The position numbers were made by a program, and so were the translations under genes. Positions 1-21,060 of a stretch of 64,000 bases of DNA are shown piece after piece; position 1 is the stretch's first letter, and every line of letters begins with the position of its first letter. This DNA is from Paralichthys olivaceus. Lineage: Eukaryota; Chordata; Actinopteri; Pleuronectiformes; Paralichthyidae. The stretch is from NCBI RefSeq assembly GCF_024713975.1, contig NC_091098.1, forward strand, positions 17,628,316 through 17,692,315, read 5' to 3'. Below the pieces are notes generated by a model. It was not told the DNA's origin. It saw only the letters and a program-made list of their open reading frames with translations, and ran no database searches.

Positions 1-827
1 GGAAATCACGCAAGGAGAATGCGATTCCCCAGACTGCACAGGGAGCATGTGGTGGTGTTTGTGCAGCAGCTGCCCCCTCTGCTGTGGTTTCTTCCACTTC
101 CACTATTGAAAGAAAGAAACCCAAAAGTATTCTGAAACCCCAGAGGAGCTTTGACTCAGTCTTTCACAGTCCCCCTAACGAAAACTCTCCCTCCCAGCTA
201 TACAGCCCTTCTCCTCAGCCTTATCAAACACATGCTGACGTCCTATCCACCAGCTTGCCGTCCCCATCAACATTCAGCCAGCCCTCATCTAAAATGCCCA
301 AGAAGGGGATACTGAAAAACTTTTATGGAGGGGAGTCAAGTTATGTCTCCTCCTCAGGAAGAAGAGGCTCTGGAGCAGGAGTTAAAGAGAGTGAAGCCGG
401 TGATTTGTGCTCTTACAAACAGCTCAGTTGTCTCCCAGCAGCAGGGGACAGTCCCACCATGCGCACAGAGGCAGTAAGAAGAAGGAAGGGTATTCTGAAA
501 CGTAATGGCAAGTTTTCCCGCAGTCTGGATCTCCCAGACGATCACCACTCTTCTCCCTCTGCAGCCCCTGCGATCTTCCCCGAGGTTCTGCAGCAGCTCC
601 TCCGTACAACAGGGGGCGCAGAGGGCAGGCATAGCCGCCCGTCCAGTGTGGTGAGCGAGGATAGCGTCTTCTCTTCTGATTCCTTTGACTTGCTGGATCT
701 CAGCGCCCAGTCACGTCGCAGGATTTTCTCCCGGGGGACGCAGCACAGCTCCGAGGAGGACCTGGATCCGCTGAGGGCTGAGGCGGACAGGGTCGGAGAA
801 GGACAGAAGGACAGAAGGAAATGCTGA
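1..827 (+). CDS. nuak2: NUAK family SNF1-like kinase 2, C-terminal part of the last exon (partial)
   Basis: An open frame enters at base 3 and runs to a TGA at 825-827; the 5' part of the gene, including the kinase domain, lies outside the window. The translated tail carries three PP1-docking type motifs, SILK (126-137), GILK (306-317) and GILK (489-500). After the last comes GKFSRSLDLPDD and then SRPSSVVSEDSVFSSDSFD, which matches the C-terminal region of vertebrate NUAK2 better than NUAK1 as I recall them. NUAK kinases are LKB1-activated AMPK relatives. In NUAK1, GILK motifs recruit PP1beta-MYPT1 and link the kinase to actomyosin and cell adhesion. The conserved extreme C-terminus of mammalian NUAKs (a Ser-Phe-Ser-Leu-Thr-Asp stretch ending in Cys-Ser-Lys-Leu) is not found; this protein ends in a basic DRRKC. 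Assignment to NUAK is firm; NUAK2 over NUAK1 is likely. Confidence 0.85.
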   Translation, partial: KSRKENAIPQTAQGACGGVCAAAAPSAVVSSTSTIERKKPKSILKPQRSFDSVFHSPPNENSPSQLYSPSPQPYQTHADVLSTSLPSPSTFSQPSSKMPKKGILKNFYGGESSYVSSSGRRGSGAGVKESEAGDLCSYKQLSCLPAAGDSPTMRTEAVRRRKGILKRNGKFSRSLDLPDDHHSSPSAAPAIFPEVLQQLLRTTGGAEGRHSRPSSVVSEDSVFSSDSFDLLDLSAQSRRRIFSRGTQHSSEEDLDPLRAEADRVGEGQKDRRKC

Positions 828-2600
828 CATGACAACGACACCTGTTCTTCAGTTCACTTTCCTGTGATAATCATTGTCTGCCATCTTGAGTACGTGAACT
901 CTCCTGTGCACTGTCAATGCAAAGCACCATTTCTCTGCACATTTTTCTGTATTGAAAGATGAATTCAACCGTATTCTTTCACAGTTTAACTGTGTGGCAA
1001 TACAAACACTGGCAAGACATTTAAAGGAGATCCTGCACCTGCTAAATTACAGAGATGGCACCTGAGTGTGGCAGAATGGACAGACGCTCTGTTGAATGAA
1101 CTCTAACCTCACCTGCACAACAAATCCTCTTTTTAGATTTTGCTGCAGATTTTGGTTCGGATAAGCCTTGAACATCTGAGTTTTGATGCTGTGGCACCGA
1201 GCCTTTTGGAAATGATGACAAGTGCCATCTTGAATATTGTCTATTAATAGTGGCAAGATATGCAGACATCTCTATTGAGCGTAAATCCTGCTAAACTTGT
1301 GATATTTCTAAATAACACCACATCAACTTAACTAGTCGATAACTACTTTTTAACTCACTGAAATGTAGTTGTCCGCAGATATAAGGACATTTTAAACATT
1401 TCTTGATGTATAGTACTTGTCAGCAATTATAACTTCTCTTGTATTAATTGTGTTTTACACATTGTCAGACATTATCTGTTTACACAACAGGCTTCATTGT
1501 TGACTGGATAGAGTTATCATTGAATTTTACAAACACTTATATCTGTGCACAAGTATATTATAGTGTTTTAATAAACCAATCATTACATTTTACCGTCAAT
1601 TTAACTGCCATTTTTTTCTTCCAAGGAAATAGAATATTTACAGTTTGCATGTTCCAGTTGAAAGCATATGATATGCAAGAGAGAGATTAAACTGATGGAA
1701 TAGTAAACTCATGCATTGACTTAAACACAATAACACATTTCATCGTTAAGTTGCAGATTGCAATTTTGTGGCACATTTTAACCTATTGTTGACTTGATAA
1801 AAGTGCAGTAAAACATCCTTTTGTTCATCGTTCACTCTCCTTAAACTGGGACAACTTGTGCTGCTTTCACAGCCTGTCAGAAAGGGAAGCTGCCGTAGCT
1901 GCTTCTTTATACGCTCAGCTAATAAACGACTTTGACCTGTCTGTGCTGCAGCTTTTCCTCGTTTGCTCAGCAAAAGAAAATGAAATAAATCAAATTGCTT
2001 GTGTTCATTCACCACATAGTTTACCTACGTCCATGGTATCGCCTAAGGTAACTCGGCCTGATTTTAAGCCGTTTGTCACGTAATATTTGATGGTGAAATG
2101 ATTCATAAAGTCAGTCCAACACATAATTGTGTGGTCCATCAAGTTTTCTAATGTATGTAAACATGTCAAAGTAGGAACGGTTGTCAAACATCCTTCGAAA
2201 CAGGCCACAACTGAAGCTTGCAGACATCAGAGATGTGCTCTGGTACTCCAAAAAATAGCACTAAATAACACCTGATGTTTAAAATGAGCAATATAAGTAC
2301 TGTGCTTTCTGTTTTACCATGTTATTGGGTATATTTGTACCACACAGTATTACACTGTACACAGTTTTTCTCCTTTGCACCAACAGGCACAGTTTGAATA
2401 GCAGGCGGATCATATTGGTTTTAACTGTGACACCTACAACACTGTTGTGGACGTTTAAACAGCTGATATATGCAGTAAATATGTGCAATTTTAAACATGT
2501 TATCATATAACTATGAGAACAAGGCTCTGTTCATTTTGTTTGCTCACATCGTTTAGCTCTTTCTCCATTTTGAAAAAATAAATTAATAAATGTGAATCAT
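828..2600 (+). other. nuak2: nuak2 3' UTR (putative) with polyadenylation signals
   Basis: Non-coding, AT-rich sequence downstream of the nuak2 stop. AATAAA hexamers occur at 1570-1575 and, close together, at 2577-2582 and 2585-2590. The last pair is the likeliest 3' end, giving a UTR of about 1.8 kb. ORFs here are short and show no recognisable protein. The extent is inferred from the hexamers only. Confidence 0.5.
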
Positions 2601-5339
2601 ATATGTCAATATGTTTACTTTTATCTTTTCTGGCTGCGAGCGTTACAGAGATTACAGAGAAATAATTCATGAACATAACATTACATTTAGATTTTATACA
2701 AAGTGAGGGTTTAATATATCAACTGTGCAAAACTGTGTTAGAACATAAGTGAGTAATGGGGCATTGACTGTGACTCCTTCCTATGAAACTTTGCCTTTTG
2801 TTTCCCATATCGGCTTTCACTAAATACCTCTCTAAACACACTCCTAATGTTATGCAGGCCTCTCCTCTGTGTATTGGAGAGAACCCTGCATCAGCGGTAA
2901 AGATTTAAAAAACTTATGCCATATTTAAAGATTATATTTTCCTCATTGAATTGGCAAAAGTCTCCAACCTCTTGAAAATCCTTTCAAACATTAAATCTCT
3001 GTGGTCCTTGCTGCCTGAGACACATCGTTTTCAACAAGTTTTGTAGAGATCCAACAAAGCAACACTCACTAGCCGGTTTTGTTAAGATGTGGAGAAGTCG
3101 AGTATAGCTTCCATAAACACAGGGATTACTTTATACCACACATTTGTATGGTTTTAGTCATTTTAAGAGTTCTTCCTGTTGCAATAGTCTAATGACTCTT
3201 AATGGTTGACTGATGGCAGAAAAGCACTTTGTTCATTTGGTGGAGGAAGTCCAGAGCGGAGGTCCGATGGTGACATTTCAAAACAGTCATTATCTCCCGT
3301 CAGTTACACAAGGGCCAGTTACACAAGGGCCAGTTACATAACAGCTTCCATTTATATCTGTTCAGCTACACAGCGGGTAAGAACATAAAAATAACTAAAT
3401 ATATGTGACCAAAAATACAGTAGCAGACATCGTTGAGTCCCGTTCCTGGTTCCATGCCTCCTGGACCTGCATCCACAGCTTCCATGCAGCGGCGCCCGTA
3501 GGTCAGTAGGGGGAGTAGGTCAGGCCGGATGGCTGCCTGGCCTAAATTTGGCGATGGGGGTGAGCATGGAGGTGGCTCAGGGAGAGGTGATGCACAGCTG
3601 AGACTAGTTGGCCAATCAACTCTCCCTGGATTCAAAAGGCAGCAGCCGAGCTGCCAGAGTCAGACACACAAACACGGGAGGAACAGGAGCAGAGGCTGAA
3701 AGAGACTGCATAGAGTGGGGCTGAAAAGCCAATACTGCTGCCAAGTGTAAGTTTAGTTTAGAATTTATGTTTTGACCTATGAAAGACATAATAAAATGTT
3801 GAAAAGCAAAGTGTTTGGCTGTGTGTGGGACATCCTGTGGCATTGTTGATTGCCACTATAAATATATATAAAGTCTTGACCAATAAAATGTTTGATCCCA
3901 CTAATGCTCTCCTTCTCTGAGGAGCTCAAGAAAACAAACAAAGACTTGGCTTCAGTAGTCAGAGGAGGATAACTGTGGAGTAACAGCCGCATAAAGCATC
4001 ATGGTTGCTTCTGGGCTTCCTGTCAATCACACTGACAATTTTCTTAAGCTGCAAGGACCTGAGGGCTGAGGAGGTATTACAAATATCTGCAATCATTACT
4101 AATGCAAACCAGGAGGAAGGGCTTCACAGCCAGGCCTTGTGGGCCAAGAGGCTTTTCTTTCTGTTCTGTCACGTGTGGATAAAAGTATCATTGAGTGAAC
4201 AAAGCAGCCAGACTTTGCCCGTGTTTTGTCTGCTTACTGGGTCTCATGCCGTCAGAGAACAGTAGCATTACAATGGAGAAATCCTTCGCTACCCACACGC
4301 TGTGACTATATGTCACACTATATATTTGCATTTGTAGACCTTGTCCTAGATATAAATTCTTATCACACTGAAGACACTAAGCAAATCAACCAGACTGGTC
4401 ATGATACCGATCACTATGTCAGTTGCAGAGGCGTCTGATGTTATCTGAGTTTACAGGAACTGCAGAGCTACAGGGTGATATCAGTCTGCACAGAGGATCA
4501 GAAAAACCCCATCTGTGACCTCAAACCAGAAAACAAAACTTCTGACATGACAAAGCTAGAGTCGTTTCCTCACATTTGCTCGAGGCCCTTGTTTTGAATA
4601 GGGCTGAAGTATCTTGTGTCTGATCTAAATGTTATTAGTTCAGTCTTATTTTATTGATTAAAACCAAAAGCTTATCACTGCTGTTATTTACCACCAAAGA
4701 ACAGACATGCAGTAACTACTAAAAGACAGATTTATCTTTTATCTGAAGACTTACCACAACATTTGTTACGACTTACATCACAAACTCTAGAAAAGCCTCC
4801 GGCTCCCAGTGATATCATTACAATGGACCTCTCCGAGATACTAATCCTAAATAGGGCGGACGACTTAGATCATCTGTGATATGATTGTACACTTCTGTGC
4901 TTCTTTGTGTTTATCTTGGAATTTGGACATTTCCTCCTGGTTTAGCATGAAAAGATAAATCAGTACTTGGTTGAGCACATGGTGGAACACAGCACCTGCT
5001 TTAAACCTCACTGTAAAGACAACCAAACCGTATATAATTGATAAATAGTGTCACCTTGTGGCCGTTTGATGTAGTTGTCCAAAGTCCCCTTCATAGTAGA
5101 TGCAGTAGGTTTAAAAGTGAAGATGTTTTTAAACCTTTCAGAATCTATTAAATTCTAATGTTGGTAAGTATCACAGCTATCTACAAAATAACTGGTGTAT
5201 AAGAACTGGTGAAGTTTTAGTGACAAAATACTATTTCTTATCACATAAACACAGCGCGGTTATAAGTATTTGAAAAGAAGAAAACTGTCTGTTCAGTGGA
5301 AGAAACCACACAAGCCTGTCAGTCGACATCTTTATTCAC

Positions 5340-5575
5340 CAAACACAAAAATATTATCTTCCTCTGATTTAGTTTGACTTCATTCTTAACATTCTGACTT
5401 TATTCTCAATATATCCTCTTTATTCTCAACATTTAGTTTTATTCTCTCTAAATTTTATTCTTGACATCTTGACTTAATTCCCCCAAAGAAACCACAAAGA
5501 AATCTTGCTCTGATTTTGTTTGACTTTATTGTTGACATTTCCACTTCATTCCCAAAATGTAAAAAAAGGACTTTA
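5340..5575. repeat. degenerate tandem array of TTTATTCTCAACAT-like units
   Basis: The phrase (T)GACTT(T/C)ATTCT(C/T)(A/G)ACAT recurs at least seven times in about 230 bp with substitutions and small gaps. It looks like an old minisatellite of a kind common in fish intergenic DNA. Unit length varies from about 18 to 25 bp. Confidence 0.6.
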
Positions 5576-6639
5576 TTTACTCTCATTGTTTTTCTAATGC
5601 CTGACCCTGTTCTTATTCTTCATGTAAAGTTCCACTCATCACACTACAGACAGTGTGTAGAAGAAATGATTGATAATGGGTGGTTAGGGGGTTAGATATA
5701 AGAGCATGGTCATAGAGCTCACAGAGGAAAAAAAAAAACCTGCTCTTCAGGATTGTAAAGCACCGAGCAAGGGAATGTGAAAGACGTCACGGTCAGTGAA
5801 TGATATTTAATCAGAATCAGAACACATCATCATTACGACTGGTGTCTTTATCTAGTTTCTGTGAAGTTGAAATGTAGAAGAGCTTGACTGATCACTCAGG
5901 AGAACTTGCAGTGTCTTGAAGTCTTTAGAGTCATAGGTGTGTCCAGTTTTAATTATCATGGAGAGTTGTTGAAAGGAATTCCTGTTTGGCTTTTTTACTA
6001 AATATGCACAAGTTAATTAACTGGTATTAACTTGAATTTTCTTTTATGCACAAGTTGATTATTGTGCACACAAGTTAATACATCTGAAATTCTATGTTAT
6101 TCCATAGGAAATCTTTAAAACATTACCAATAAGTGTTTTAACACGACCTGTAAGAATCACTCATACACCAGTCTTCTCTCTTCACCTAACTCTCCTCTTC
6201 TGAAGCATCTGAGTCGCTGCCGATGTTTTCAATCATTGCTGCGTGTCTGTTCGAATTGTAACATGATTGATCTTTTGTTGCTGCAGCACAGGAACCTGCT
6301 GTAAACCAGTTTTGACCATGGACCGGACATAACGACGGACGATACATGACATCTCCCCAAAAGTGGAGCCAAAACATCATGATCACCCCCTAGTGGCTGG
6401 CTGCAGTACGCATGCATCTTCTCCATGCAACCAGGTCAGACATAGGCCGAACTAAAAAGTCAAAGTGCACAGCAACAATATATTTCGTTAAATTGTTTTT
6501 CAGTTTTTTGAAGTTGTTCAATTGTTCATGTTTCTGATATACTTTTGGTTTTACTGTTTCCAGAAGTTATTTGATGTTTCAAAAGTGTGTGTGTGTGTGT
6601 GTTGGGGGGTGGCTGAGCCTGGCTCATGATTGCTTGTTG

Positions 6640-6790
6640 GGATCATGATATTGTGGCTCCACTGACTCCTATGATGTCATCCAAGATGGCAGCGCCAGAA
6701 TCTGGGCTATTTTTGGCTTCATTTTTGTACAGTGGCAGGAAGTGGAGACGCTTCGTCCACTTTTATTTGCAGTCAATAGTTTGTGAAACA
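6640..6790 (-). repeat. dispersed repeat fragment (copy 1 of a family, reverse orientation)
   Basis: Read on the minus strand this stretch contains AATGAAGCCAAAAATAGCCC followed by GCTGCCATCTTGG, preceded by CTCCACTTCC. The same order, TTTCCACTTCC then AATGAAGCCAAAATAT and CGCTGCCATTG, occurs on the plus strand at about 14335-14400 inside samhd1. Two diverged copies in opposite orientation indicate a dispersed non-autonomous element; I cannot assign its class. Confidence 0.6.
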
Positions 6791-7700
6791 AATAAAACCT
6801 AAATATGGTCAACAGCACCCTACCAGGGTTTCTGTGATTCTCTTAGTTTTCTCACATGTGTTGCTGAGCATGTGGACAGAGGATGTGCAGCTGGACAGAA
6901 GGTGATTTATAACAGAGTTATGTAAGTTTCAGATGAAGCTCGCAGCAGCGTCACGGACACGATCCGTGATTTCAACGCTCAACTTTCCCTCGCTCAACTG
7001 AATCTAGCCCCGCCCCTTCAAAACTGACGTAAAGGGGAACCACGTCAAGCTGCCGATAACATTTAAATTACTCACCGGAAATCAGTGTTTTCACTTAGAA
7101 ATGAATACCATTCAACAAATACTGTTCGTTCTCCGGTGTTTCAGCTGGAGGCAAAGGTTATAACAACAACAACAATAATGATAATAATAATAATGTACTT
7201 TATTTATACAGCACATTACAAAAAACACTTCTACAAAGTGCTTCACATAAGGTTAATGTTAAAAGACATTTTATGAAAATGCCTTTTGAAAAAAGAGATA
7301 TCTCAATCAAAACCAGCTTCTGTAGCAAATTGGATAACATCCTATCAAATATTGATATGCACAAAGTAGACTATACCTAGTTATACAGCATTATTCTAAA
7401 AATGATTATTACCATTAGTAGTAGCAGAAGTAGTAGTTGTTGTTGGGTGCTCCTTTTTGCAATCAATCATCAGACTGCACAACACCACAATGTCCAACAC
7501 TAAAATATATATTTCGAGAAAGAACTGCTGTTTATTGTATATAATAAAGAATTGGACAAATTTCCCAATTAAACCATGACATACAACCTTTATATACAGT
7601 CTATGCATACAATACGTTTTGAATAAGTATATAATCGTATTATTTAGAGCTCTGTACTGTTTCTGTACTGCAGTCATCTTGGATATCATTAACTGTAGAT

Positions 7701-8009
7701 CTATTAAATTAAGTCAAGATCAAGATCTGATAAATGTTTTATTCTAAAGTCTATGATTATAACTGGAGGGTGTTTTACTCTCAGGTTATGGAGTCCCCCT
7801 CTGGTTCAGTGGACTTTTATTTTGAAATCAATGACAGGAAGTGCTGGTGGTGTTTCGGTTCATCTTGACGCAGCCGGTGAAATAACAAAACCCGGGTATT
7901 TTTCAGAGTCTTGTATGAGCTGAGATCAGCTGTGTCAGGCGGCGTGGGGCTCAACGTTACCGGCTTCCTGCTGCTGCATCGACCCGAGCAAGCGCCGCTT
8001 CGGATCTGC
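7701..8009 (+). promoter_or_regulatory. samhd1: samhd1 promoter and 5' UTR (approximate)
   Basis: This is the sequence just upstream of the samhd1 ATG. GC and CpG content rise from about 7860, and an ETS-like ACAGGAAGTG lies near 7833. There is no clear TATA box. The reading frame of exon 1 stays open upstream to about 7911 but offers no earlier in-frame ATG there, so the ATG at 8010 is taken as the start. No convincing interferon-stimulated response element was seen. The transcription start is not determined. Confidence 0.45.
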
Positions 8010-17305
<9,296 letters not shown>

Positions 17306-18115
17306 AAATTAGAGGACAGCGACAGTGTTGAGTGAACAGTGTATTTCTCTACTAGGTGAGTGGGTTGATGAGGATAGCAAAGTTGGAAACTAAGCAGTTT
17401 TTTTTACAAGCAATGGAGGAAATAAAGCTCAGGTACTATTCTCAGGGTTTCAAAAAAAAAGACCCTTCCTCAATATTATAAGCACAACCTAGCTTTTGTT
17501 TTCTCATCTGATTCAGGCTTTTATTTTGGACTTATTTCAGGCTACAAGTGTCGAGTTTTTAAGATGATTTGTTTTTATACCCTGTGCTAAGCAGAAGCCT
17601 ATCATGTTTTCGAATTATGAGCAATCAATCACGGGCAGTAAAAATGTTTCGCTCTGAAACAGGAGATGAACAGTGTGTTTTAACAGCATATACAGCTTGT
17701 GTGTTACAGGGAATTGGGTTATGTAACTTTCAGATATGCATGTTTTCTTCATATCAAGCTCCAAAAGTCTCAATATACAAAGACTAACTGTTTCTGAGCT
17801 TTACACTGAGCGTTTGGTTTTACTTGAGGGATTATTTGCAGTTTTGATTTGATCTTACTTTCAATATATTTATTGTCTTTTTCTTGGGGGGGTAGAGTGT
17901 GTTGTGCAATCCTTTTATTTATTGTTCTTACAGTAAGTTGCACTGCTGGTTGTCTCCACCTCACTAATATGTGCAACATTTAAAATGGGATTTGTGCTGG
18001 ATTGTTTGAAAACATATATTTTGATAGAGTGTGAAGGGAAATGTTTTAAAGGGTTTGCAGTGATACGATGAGAGTTGAAGAAAAGTTTGAAAATAAAACT
18101 CTCTTTTCACTTTCT
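17306..18115 (+). other. samhd1: samhd1 3' UTR (putative) with polyadenylation signal
   Basis: Sequence following the samhd1 TAG, without a recognised coding frame. The first good AATAAA is at 18092-18097 in an A/T-rich context followed by a T/C-rich stretch, predicting cleavage about 15-25 bases further on and a UTR of about 0.8 kb. Confidence 0.6.
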
Positions 18116-19207
18116 TTCACTTGTGTGACATTGTTTTGCCGATAGTCAAAGGATGAACTCCATTGTGGTATAGTGGCATTAGTGACCATATACAACCACC
18201 AGGTGGCGATTTTAGTTATTTTCTAACACCCATATTGGAAAATCAGGTTTCCCCTGGACATTGCAGTATTTATAAAACATTAGTTGTCCCTCCTGACACT
18301 GAAAGTGCTTTATTACTATATAAAAACATGAATAGGAAACTGTCAAATTACAATGTCTGAATATAAATGATGAAGCCTCCCTCCAGGTTTGTGAAAAACT
18401 ATAGCTTAAAAATTCAAACAAACATTAACTGGTATATTAGAATATAAAAAAGTCATATTTAAATAAATACATCAAATATACAAATACAGAATCCAAGGAG
18501 TGAAGAAATGCACAAATCTGTATGAAGTTGGTAAATACGAATCAAATGCAACAGGATTTGCAGTTTTTAAATGTCATGCGTCTTCATGTAAGAAGACCAG
18601 TTGAGCGCTAGGGGGCGGTATGCACCCATTTGTCCCAATAAGCTACTTCATATGTTCTATTATTGCTGTGGTCCAGATCCTGAAGCAGCTGCTGAGCCCC
18701 CTTCACAACAAGTCACATCAAGTCACATTTGATCTACAGTAATTTAAAGTAATGCCTAATGATGAACTATTGCATGAATGAACTATTGGCTCTTAAGCCA
18801 GTGGGGGCCCTGGGTCTTATGATTCATTATTTTGTAATATTCTGTATAAAATATTGGCCTCAATAGGATTTTCATAATCAGCAGATTAAATCATGTGACG
18901 GGTATCTGATGCTTCATGTTCCTTCCTGAAATATCCTTTTTAAGTAATATGTCTCTGCACCAATGTGTCGATGATATAGCCCAATATAACAAATCAATAA
19001 GAATTGATCCGTTTATTGTCCAATATGTCCCTTTCAATGAGGATACAGAATACAAAGAATACATTAGTTATAACATGAACCTTCTACTTTACATGAGAAT
19101 CGTGTCATCATTCAACCATCAAATTCATTTGTCAAGGCAAGTTTGATGACTAGGAAGATGGTCCAACAGGATGTATGCAGAAACACACTGCCCTGATACA
19201 CTATGGG

Positions 19208-19240
<33 letters not shown>

Positions 19241-20608
19241 TCACATTCACATCCTGTGGCAGTGTGGCAGGAGAGGAATATCCACTGCACACACTCATGT
19301 GCAGAACCAAGGCCAACTGCCTGCTAGTATTTTTATAATCTTCATCCTCCCTGACCTGTTGCTCCCCTCCTGGCGCCAGTGGTCTCAGCCCTCCCCCTGC
19401 GATGCCTCAACCTGACACACACACACACACACACACACACACGTATGCTTCTGTATGCTCAGCAGCCCCTCCACGGATAATTGAGACCAGCTGTTGCAAG
19501 GTGCCTCTTCCCTCGACCCTGCACCCCTCCCTCACCCCGCCGCCCCTGTTGCACTTGCCTTGCTGGCAGAAAACTATTCCAAAGCTCGCTCCCTCCCTTC
19601 CTTCATTCTCTCTCTCCTGACTCACCCCCTCCCACATGCCTTTTGAGTGTGTTTGTGTTCTCTGTCATGATTTCATTTTATCATATGTACTGCCTGTGCA
19701 TGTGTTTTCTCTGAGTCAGGATGGTGATAGTTATTCGCCAGGAGCTATAGTCATTGTTGCATTGCTTTCTGAATAGCAATACTTTGTGGAGACACACCGG
19801 ACAAAACTGCTACTCGCTTTCAAAAAGCGATGAGCCCGGCTTGGTCGAGGCTGGATGTGTAAGTCAATACCAAGACTTACACATAGCACCTTTAAATATT
19901 TAGGACATTTTCAGGCAAAAATAACAGAGGGTCCCTCATTCTCAGTTTTGAGGATTTGCACCTTCTCTTATTCTTACGTGACAGTAAATTTATCATTTTT
20001 GCTTTTGTTGTTGGTCAGATGAGCAAACAAGCATTTGAAGACAGACAGGAGACCTTTTGTTTCATTATTCTCTCATATTTGAGACCAGGCAACTGCAGTT
20101 GATTGAGAAAACAATTGGCAGATAGATTGATATTGAATATAATTGTTATTTCCAGCTCTATGTTAAATCATTTGTTGTGTTCCTGACTTTCTCTTGACCC
20201 TCCATCTCTCCCCCTCCCTCCCTCTCTCCCTCGGGTTCTCCCTGTTGCATTGAGGTAAATTTGCTGGGTGAGACATGAGCGAGTCAGTGGTGACTGCGAG
20301 CCGCCGCTCACAGGCTGGAATGTGTTGGGTTTGGGAGAGGAATGGTGGAGAGGAGGGGGAAGGAGGGGGGAGGAGAGTTGCTACAGGCATGTCAGACTCT
20401 CTTTTCCAGCTGGTCCTGAGGGGTCAAACTGTGTGTGGATGTGTGCATGTCATGGCCTCTCATTAGGGGGTAAGACACTGCGGCTCCAGACCCCCATGGT
20501 AGGATTGCTGGGTGAGTCTGCAGTGATCCTGCCACTTTGATGCCCCTGACCCCCACCCCCACCACCAGGAGGTTAATGAGCCTCAGTGAGCTCAGTGGGC
20601 ATGCTGTT

Positions 20609-20639
<31 letters not shown>

Positions 20640-20859
20640 AGTGGGGGTGCTGAGAAGAGGCAGAGGGATCCTCCAGACGTCTGATATTCTTCACCGTGGT
20701 GGTCAGATCAGATGACCAGGCTGTGTTTGTTGTGGGTGTTGAGAATAATGTTGGAATAACTCTGAAATACTTAAACCGGCACCTGTGACTTCTCCCATTT
20801 CTGCACCTTGAATAAACAAAATAACAGAAAGCGTTAACGGAAAAAGATTTAACCTTCAA

Positions 20860-21060
20860 AGGCCCAGTGTGTAAGATTCACATTGGCAGAAATGTAATAT
20901 AATATTCAGAATGATGTTTCCATTCGCAGAACTAAGAATCATTGTGTTATCGTTATCTTAGAATGAACTTATCTTATCTGCAGCGGGTCGTCTTCCACGG
21001 AGTCCATCATTTTGCACCGCCATTTTTCTACAGTAGCCCAGAACGAACAAACTAAATACC
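20860..21060 (-). mobile_element. MITE copy 2 of the TTAA-type family, reverse orientation
   Basis: The left end AGGCCCAGTGTGTAAGATT matches, on this strand, the right terminal repeat of the element at 59080-59415. Then follow, in reverse order relative to that element, TTGGCAGAAATGTAAT, ATGATGTTTCCATT, CTTCCACGGAGTC, CACCGCCATTTTTCTACAGT and GAACGAACAAACTAAA. The other end is lost. Divergence is higher than among the other copies, so this is probably an older insertion or subfamily. Confidence 0.7.

Larger units (their letters stand above)
2601..7700. other. intergenic region between nuak2 and samhd1
   Basis: No gene was recognised. The stretch holds a 16-bp tandem repeat around AGTTACACAAGGGCC at about 3301-3345, the degenerate array at 5340-5575, a (GT)9 tract at 6585-6602 and several pieces resembling dispersed teleost repeats. 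These include CCCCTAGTGGCTGGCTGCAG at about 6385-6407 and a TATATACAGTCTATG piece near 7592. A perfect 7-bp inverted repeat, TCACGGA/TCCGTGA, lies at 6951-6969. ORFs of 60-100 codons look like chance. Confidence 0.6.

Noticed and set aside
354-841. Minus-strand ORFs of 61-99 codons opposite the nuak2 exon
   Set aside because: They mirror a conserved coding exon on the plus strand and have no family features.
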